Shown here in pieces: positions 60,242 to 64,000 of a DNA stretch of 64,000 bases; the stretch's first letter is position 1; each line of letters opens with the position of its first letter. Both the position numbers and the translations under genes were made by a program. Source of the DNA: Paenibacillus azoreducens (GTDB lineage: Bacteria; Bacillota; Bacilli; Paenibacillales; Paenibacillaceae); NCBI RefSeq assembly GCF_021654775.1, contig NZ_AP025343.1, forward strand, positions 2,447,501 through 2,511,500, read 5' to 3'. A model generated the notes under the pieces. It was given only the letters and a program-made list of their open reading frames with translations, was not told the DNA's origin and did no database searches.

Positions 60242-60310
60242 TCGCAAGAAAAGCATCCGTTAAACGCGGTTTGTCTTCTTAAAGAATTCGTCGATAGACG
60301 TTTTTTATTA
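60239..60310 (+). repeat. Repeat family A, copy A-5, beginning at the rpoZ stop codon
   Basis: The TAA stop continues as ATCGCAAGAAAAGCATCCGT, TAAACGCGGTTTGTCTTCTT, then TTCGTC-GATA-GACG and TTTTTTATTA. The 5' stem is absent. The 3' hairpin with its T-run could act as terminator or attenuator between rpoZ and coaBC. Confidence 0.85.
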
Positions 60311-60455
60311 GCCGCAGGGGGAAGGTATGCATATGATGCGCCTGCTTCCTGTTTTGCGTCAATAAGTGCTGTGTACAATACAACCGCAAGGTTGTATTTT
60401 TTTCTCTGCTTGGATTTGAATGATGCAAAACCGAGAATGAAAGAGGGGGGTTCGC

Positions 60456-61679
60456 ATGTTAAACGGCAAAACGATCGTGCTTGGCGTTACCGGGGGAATT
60501 GCGGCATACAAGGCGGCCAGTCTGTGCAGCAAGCTTACGCAAAAAGGGGCGGACGTACACGTAATCATGACGGCTTCGGCCAAAGAGTTCATTACGGAGC
60601 TGACGCTGCAAAGCCTTTCCAAAAACGCGGTATTCAGCGACACTTTTGATGAAAGGGACCCATCCGTTGTATCCCACATTCGGCTCGCGGATGCGGCCGA
60701 TCTTGTGTTGATTGCTCCGGCAACCGCCAACATGATCGGCAAAATGGCTCACGGCCTGGCCGATGATATGCTGTCAACCACGCTTTTGGCGACGACGGCG
60801 CCGATTATGGTTGCTCCGGCCATGAATGTGCATATGTATGAGCATCCCGCGGTCCGGGAGAATATGGGGATACTGGAACGAAGAGGCGTTATGATGATTG
60901 AGCCGGGCGAAGGACTGCTGGCCTGCGGTTACGTCGGCAAAGGGCGGATGGAAGAGCCGGAAAGCATCGTTGCCGTCATCGAAAATTATTTTGCCGAGAA
61001 AGAGCAGGTAAAGTCTGGTCTTTTAAAAGGCAGGAAGGTTGTCGTCACTTCCGGGGGGACCATCGAGCGGATCGATCCGGTGCGCTATATCACGAATGAT
61101 TCATCGGGAAAAATGGGCTTTGCGATTGCCAAGGCGGCACGCGAGATGGGGGCGGAAGTCTACCTGATCCATGGCCATACCGACGCGGCCCCTCCAGCAG
61201 GAATCGCGAGCGAGGCGGTTCAATCGGCAGATGATATGTACCAGGCGGTACTCAAACATTGGCAGGACTGCGACTTGGTCGTCAAAGCAGCGGCGGTGGC
61301 CGACTACCGTCCGGCCAAAACCGCGAGCAGCAAAATGAAGAAGAAGGGCGACACAATGACGCTCGAACTTGTCAAAACGGTAGATATTTTGGAACAGCTC
61401 GGCAAAACCAAAGCCCATCAGTTTCTGATCGGTTTTGCAGCGGAGACCCATGATGTAGAGGCGTACGCCAAGGACAAGTTGGTCCGAAAAAATTGCGACC
61501 TCATTGTCGCCAATGATGTGACGGCGGAGGGAGCCGGTTTCGGAACTGATACCAATATCGTGCAGGTTTTTGATGCCAAAGGTCTTGTGGAGCAAATGCC
61601 CGTGATGTCCAAAGAAGAAATCGCGCGGAGGCTGCTTTCGATTGCGGCCGAGCGGATGAACGGAGCGGGCGGGAGATGA
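60456..61679 (+). CDS. coaBC: Phosphopantothenoylcysteine decarboxylase/synthase CoaBC, 407 aa
   Basis: Two steps of coenzyme A synthesis in one protein. CoaC (about residues 1-190): VLGVTGGIAAYKAASL for FMN, the catalytic His in VVSHIRLADAADLVLIAPAT, APAMNVHMYEHPAVRENM and the substrate-recognition ACGYVGKGRM with the catalytic Cys. CoaB (about 195-400): VTSGGTIERIDPVRYITNDS with SGKMG, KAAAVADYRP and the end NIVQVFD. ATG 60456 behind GAGGGGGG. It overlaps priA by ATGA. Confidence 0.96.
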   Translation: MLNGKTIVLGVTGGIAAYKAASLCSKLTQKGADVHVIMTASAKEFITELTLQSLSKNAVFSDTFDERDPSVVSHIRLADAADLVLIAPATANMIGKMAHGLADDMLSTTLLATTAPIMVAPAMNVHMYEHPAVRENMGILERRGVMMIEPGEGLLACGYVGKGRMEEPESIVAVIENYFAEKEQVKSGLLKGRKVVVTSGGTIERIDPVRYITNDSSGKMGFAIAKAAREMGAEVYLIHGHTDAAPPAGIASEAVQSADDMYQAVLKHWQDCDLVVKAAAVADYRPAKTASSKMKKKGDTMTLELVKTVDILEQLGKTKAHQFLIGFAAETHDVEAYAKDKLVRKNCDLIVANDVTAEGAGFGTDTNIVQVFDAKGLVEQMPVMSKEEIARRLLSIAAERMNGAGGR

Positions 61680-64000
61680 CGCGGCCGCAAGTGGCCAAGG
61701 TTATCGTCGATGTGCCGGTCAAGGATACCGACCGTCCTTTTGATTATTCCATCCCCGAATCCATGCGGGCATGGATCGAGGTGGGAAGCCGGGTCGGCGT
61801 TCCTTTTGGACACAGGACGGTACAGGGCTTCGTGGTGGCGCTGCAAGAAGAACCATCTGCCGCCGGCATTCGCCTGAAACCCATTCAGGAAGTACTCGAT
61901 GTCGTTCCGCCGTTATCGGCCGAACTGGTGAAGCTGGCGGAATGGATGAGTCGAAAATATGCCTGCCGCTTTATTACGGCGCTTCAGGCCATGGTCCCGA
62001 CTGCGCTGAAGGGAAAGGCCGAAAGGTACATATCGCTTGGAGACCCGGCCGAAGCGGAAGAAGAGGACGAATATTCGGGAACGCTGGTTCGAATCGAAAC
62101 GAAGCAGACCGAAGAGGCCAGAACCATTATGGCTTATGTCGCGCAAAAAGGAGAGGTTCCCGCGCTGCAGCTGAGCCGCGTATTCCAAGACAGTGCTGAA
62201 ACCATCAAGGCCATGCTGCGCAAAGGAGTGCTTCAGGAGAACCAGTCGATTAAAGACAAGCTGCAGAAAAAAATGCTCAAGGCGGTTGATTTGGCGGTGG
62301 ATGCGAACGAAGCGGAAGCGGCGCTCGAAACGTTTCCGGCTAAGGCCCAGCGGCAGCGTGAAGTGCTGAAGTTTATTTTGGAAATGAAAGAGTTGCTTCC
62401 GCTGCCGCTGAAAGAGATTCTGGCTTCCTTGCAGGTATCCGCAGCCACCGTTAAAGGGCTCGAGGACAAGGGGCTGATTGCCATTGTCGACCAGGAGGTA
62501 TTTCGTGATCCTTATAGGGGCCGGCGCTTTAAGCCTTCGGCTCCGCTTGCGCTAAACGACGAGCAGCAGCATGCTTTTGAGCGGATCCGGGGGGCGCTCG
62601 ATGCTTTTGCGCATGACGTCTTTTTGCTGCATGGCGTCACGGGCAGCGGCAAAACCGAAGTTTATCTGCAAACCATTCAGCGTTGCATCGAGCAAGGGCG
62701 GCAGGCGATTGTCCTTGTGCCCGAAATCTCGTTAACGCCGCAAATGGTCGAACGCTTTAAAGGGCGGTTTGGCGATCAGGTCGCTGTTATGCACAGCCGT
62801 CTATCCGGCGGCGAGCGTTACGACGAATGGCGGAAAATCCGCGAAGGCAAAGTGAAAGTGGCGATCGGGGCCCGCTCTGCCGTGTTTGCGCCGTTTGAGC
62901 ATATCGGGCTGATCATCATGGATGAAGAACATGAAACCTCCTATAAACAGGAGGAAAGCCCGAAATATCATGCGAGGGATGTAGCGATTAGAAGGGCGCG
63001 GGAGCAGGGTGCGGCCGTTATTCTAGGTTCGGCGACGCCGTCGCTGGAGAGTTATTATGCCGCCCGTTCCCAGGCGGATGATGATTTCGCGCCCATGCTG
63101 CTCGAGATGAAACTCCGCGCGCTTGGAAACAAGCTTCCGTCCGTCCAGATCGTCGATATGCGCGAGGAGCTGAAGGAAGGCAACCGCTCCATGTTCAGCC
63201 GTCCGCTGCATCGGGCGATCGAGGTCCGACTTGAACGCGGGGAACAAATGGTGCTTCTGCTCAACCGGCGCGGATATTCGACTTTTGTGATGTGCCGCAG
63301 CTGCGGGTATGTGGCAGGTTGTCCAGAGTGCGACATCTCCCTTACCTATCATCAAAAATCGAATAATCTTCGCTGCCACTACTGCGGTTATGCCGCGCCG
63401 GCGCCTTCCGTGTGCCCGGATTGCGGCAGTGAGCATATCCGATATTTCGGGACGGGGACGCAGCGGGTTGAGGAGGAACTGGCCAAGCTGTTCCCGGGGA
63501 TCCGGGTCATCCGCATGGACGTGGACACGACGACGGAAAAAGGTTCGCATGAGAAGCTGCTGAAGCAGTTTCGCGACAAAAAAGCGGATGTCCTGCTTGG
63601 TACCCAGATGGTGGCGAAGGGACTGGACTTCCCGGATGTGACGCTTGTTGGCGTCATCACGGCCGATTCGGCCCTGAACTTGCCGGATTTCCGCGCAGGG
63701 GAAAAGACTTTTCAGCTGCTGACGCAGGTTGCCGGGCGGGCGGGAAGGCATCAGCTTCCCGGAGAAGTATTGATTCAATCCTACACCCCGGAGCATTATT
63801 CCATTGTCCATGCCAGCGGGCATGACTATCTTTCTTTTGTCCGGGACGAACTAAAACATCGGCGGAATTTGCATTACCCGCCATATTGCCGGCTGATTCT
63901 AGTCACGATGACCCATGAGCAGCTTCCGCTGCTGGTGCGTATGGCCGAGAATATGGTGACTGCGCTTAAGGGAAAAGCAGGGCAGCGGGGATGGCTGGGC
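61676..64000 (+). CDS. priA: Primosomal protein N' (PriA helicase), 3' end beyond the window
   Basis: Replication restart helicase; 775 codons are visible and the gene runs off the right edge. ATG 61676 overlaps the coaBC stop and follows GGCGGGAG. The N-terminal 3' DNA-binding domain starts VIVDVPVKDTDRPFDYSIPE. Helicase motifs: GVTGSGKTEVYLQ, DEEHETSYKQ and GSATPSLES, followed by the zinc-binding insert CRSCGYVAGCPECDISL and CHYCGYAAPAPSVCPDCGSE, then LLGTQMVAKGLDFPDVTLVG and QVAGRAGR. It closes the conserved yloC-priA cluster. Confidence 0.96.
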   Translation, partial: MTRPQVAKVIVDVPVKDTDRPFDYSIPESMRAWIEVGSRVGVPFGHRTVQGFVVALQEEPSAAGIRLKPIQEVLDVVPPLSAELVKLAEWMSRKYACRFITALQAMVPTALKGKAERYISLGDPAEAEEEDEYSGTLVRIETKQTEEARTIMAYVAQKGEVPALQLSRVFQDSAETIKAMLRKGVLQENQSIKDKLQKKMLKAVDLAVDANEAEAALETFPAKAQRQREVLKFILEMKELLPLPLKEILASLQVSAATVKGLEDKGLIAIVDQEVFRDPYRGRRFKPSAPLALNDEQQHAFERIRGALDAFAHDVFLLHGVTGSGKTEVYLQTIQRCIEQGRQAIVLVPEISLTPQMVERFKGRFGDQVAVMHSRLSGGERYDEWRKIREGKVKVAIGARSAVFAPFEHIGLIIMDEEHETSYKQEESPKYHARDVAIRRAREQGAAVILGSATPSLESYYAARSQADDDFAPMLLEMKLRALGNKLPSVQIVDMREELKEGNRSMFSRPLHRAIEVRLERGEQMVLLLNRRGYSTFVMCRSCGYVAGCPECDISLTYHQKSNNLRCHYCGYAAPAPSVCPDCGSEHIRYFGTGTQRVEEELAKLFPGIRVIRMDVDTTTEKGSHEKLLKQFRDKKADVLLGTQMVAKGLDFPDVTLVGVITADSALNLPDFRAGEKTFQLLTQVAGRAGRHQLPGEVLIQSYTPEHYSIVHASGHDYLSFVRDELKHRRNLHYPPYCRLILVTMTHEQLPLLVRMAENMVTALKGKAGQRGWLG

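Noticed and set aside
1..64000. Prophage, restriction-modification, or known defence island
   Set aside because: No phage structural, integrase, methyltransferase/endonuclease or defence signature genes were recognised; the only transposase is IS110.

Overview
The window looks like a chromosomal segment of a Paenibacillus-type Gram-positive bacterium (Bacillales, Paenibacillaceae). This is inferred from gene content and order, not from a database search. The evidence is: strong AGGAGG-type ribosome binding sites, frequent TTG/GTG starts, intrinsic terminators with long T-runs, bacillithiol-linked YtxJ, CcpA, AcuA/AcsA, the YlbF-YlbG pair, and the order rqcH(yloA)-yloB-...-yloC-remA-gmk-rpoZ-coaBC-priA known from Bacillus subtilis. 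Almost everything is ordinary housekeeping DNA; there is no prophage, CRISPR array or large island.

Layout. 0-10 kb: the 5' end of an AI-2E-type permease, several very small genes (four of 36-54 codons not found by an ATG-only, long-ORF view), a glycerophosphodiesterase, tRNA-Val(GAC), GNAT and metallo-beta-lactamase-fold enzymes, a DUF1292 protein, arginine decarboxylase SpeA and an MFS exporter. 10-16.5 kb: YktB, 6-phosphogluconate dehydrogenase, shikimate kinase, rhodanese, a divergent EPSP synthase and a CoA-binding protein. 16.6-27 kb is a carbon-control region: PTS EIICBA-PtsI operon, YtxJ, CcpA, MTA/SAH nucleosidase, and the divergent acuA/acsA pair with a cre-like site. 27-41 kb: class A PBP, rpsD, a GAF-GGDEF diguanylate cyclase behind an attenuator-like leader, a lipoprotein, aminopeptidase AmpS, a Crh-like HPr homologue without the catalytic His, YlaN, a Ca2+/H+ exchanger, Asp23, FtsW and YugN. 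41-50 kb: an XPB-type helicase with its partner gene, YlbF/YlbG, an IS110-family insertion and a PHP phosphoesterase. 50-64 kb: RqcH, a P-type Ca2+ ATPase, DapF, a homocysteine methyltransferase/MTHFR fusion, YicC/YloC, RemA, Gmk, RpoZ, CoaBC and PriA (cut by the window end).

The less ordinary layer is non-coding. Two families of short intergenic repeats are scattered through the window. Family A is about 110 bp, ends in a terminator-like hairpin, and has a 5' stem whose two arms change together between copies. Family B is about 60 bp, with arms CCCCGCAAAGT / ACTTTGTGGGG. Every copy of both families that I found has the same orientation, whatever the direction of neighbouring genes. The IS110 element sits inside the 5' stem of one family A copy, so its empty site can be reconstructed. 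Between ytxJ and ccpA, directly after a sigma-A-like promoter, lies a ~308-bp element that resembles the two ends of an IS200/IS605 (TnpB) transposon with an omegaRNA-like structured region but no tnpB or tnpA. It would form most of the ccpA mRNA leader.

My best candidates for something undescribed are: (1) this TnpB-less omegaRNA-like leader of ccpA, (2) the polar A/B repeat system and its use as an IS110 target, (3) the His-less HPr homologue that keeps the regulatory Ser, and (4) the divergent AroA with T97A/P101F-equivalent changes.
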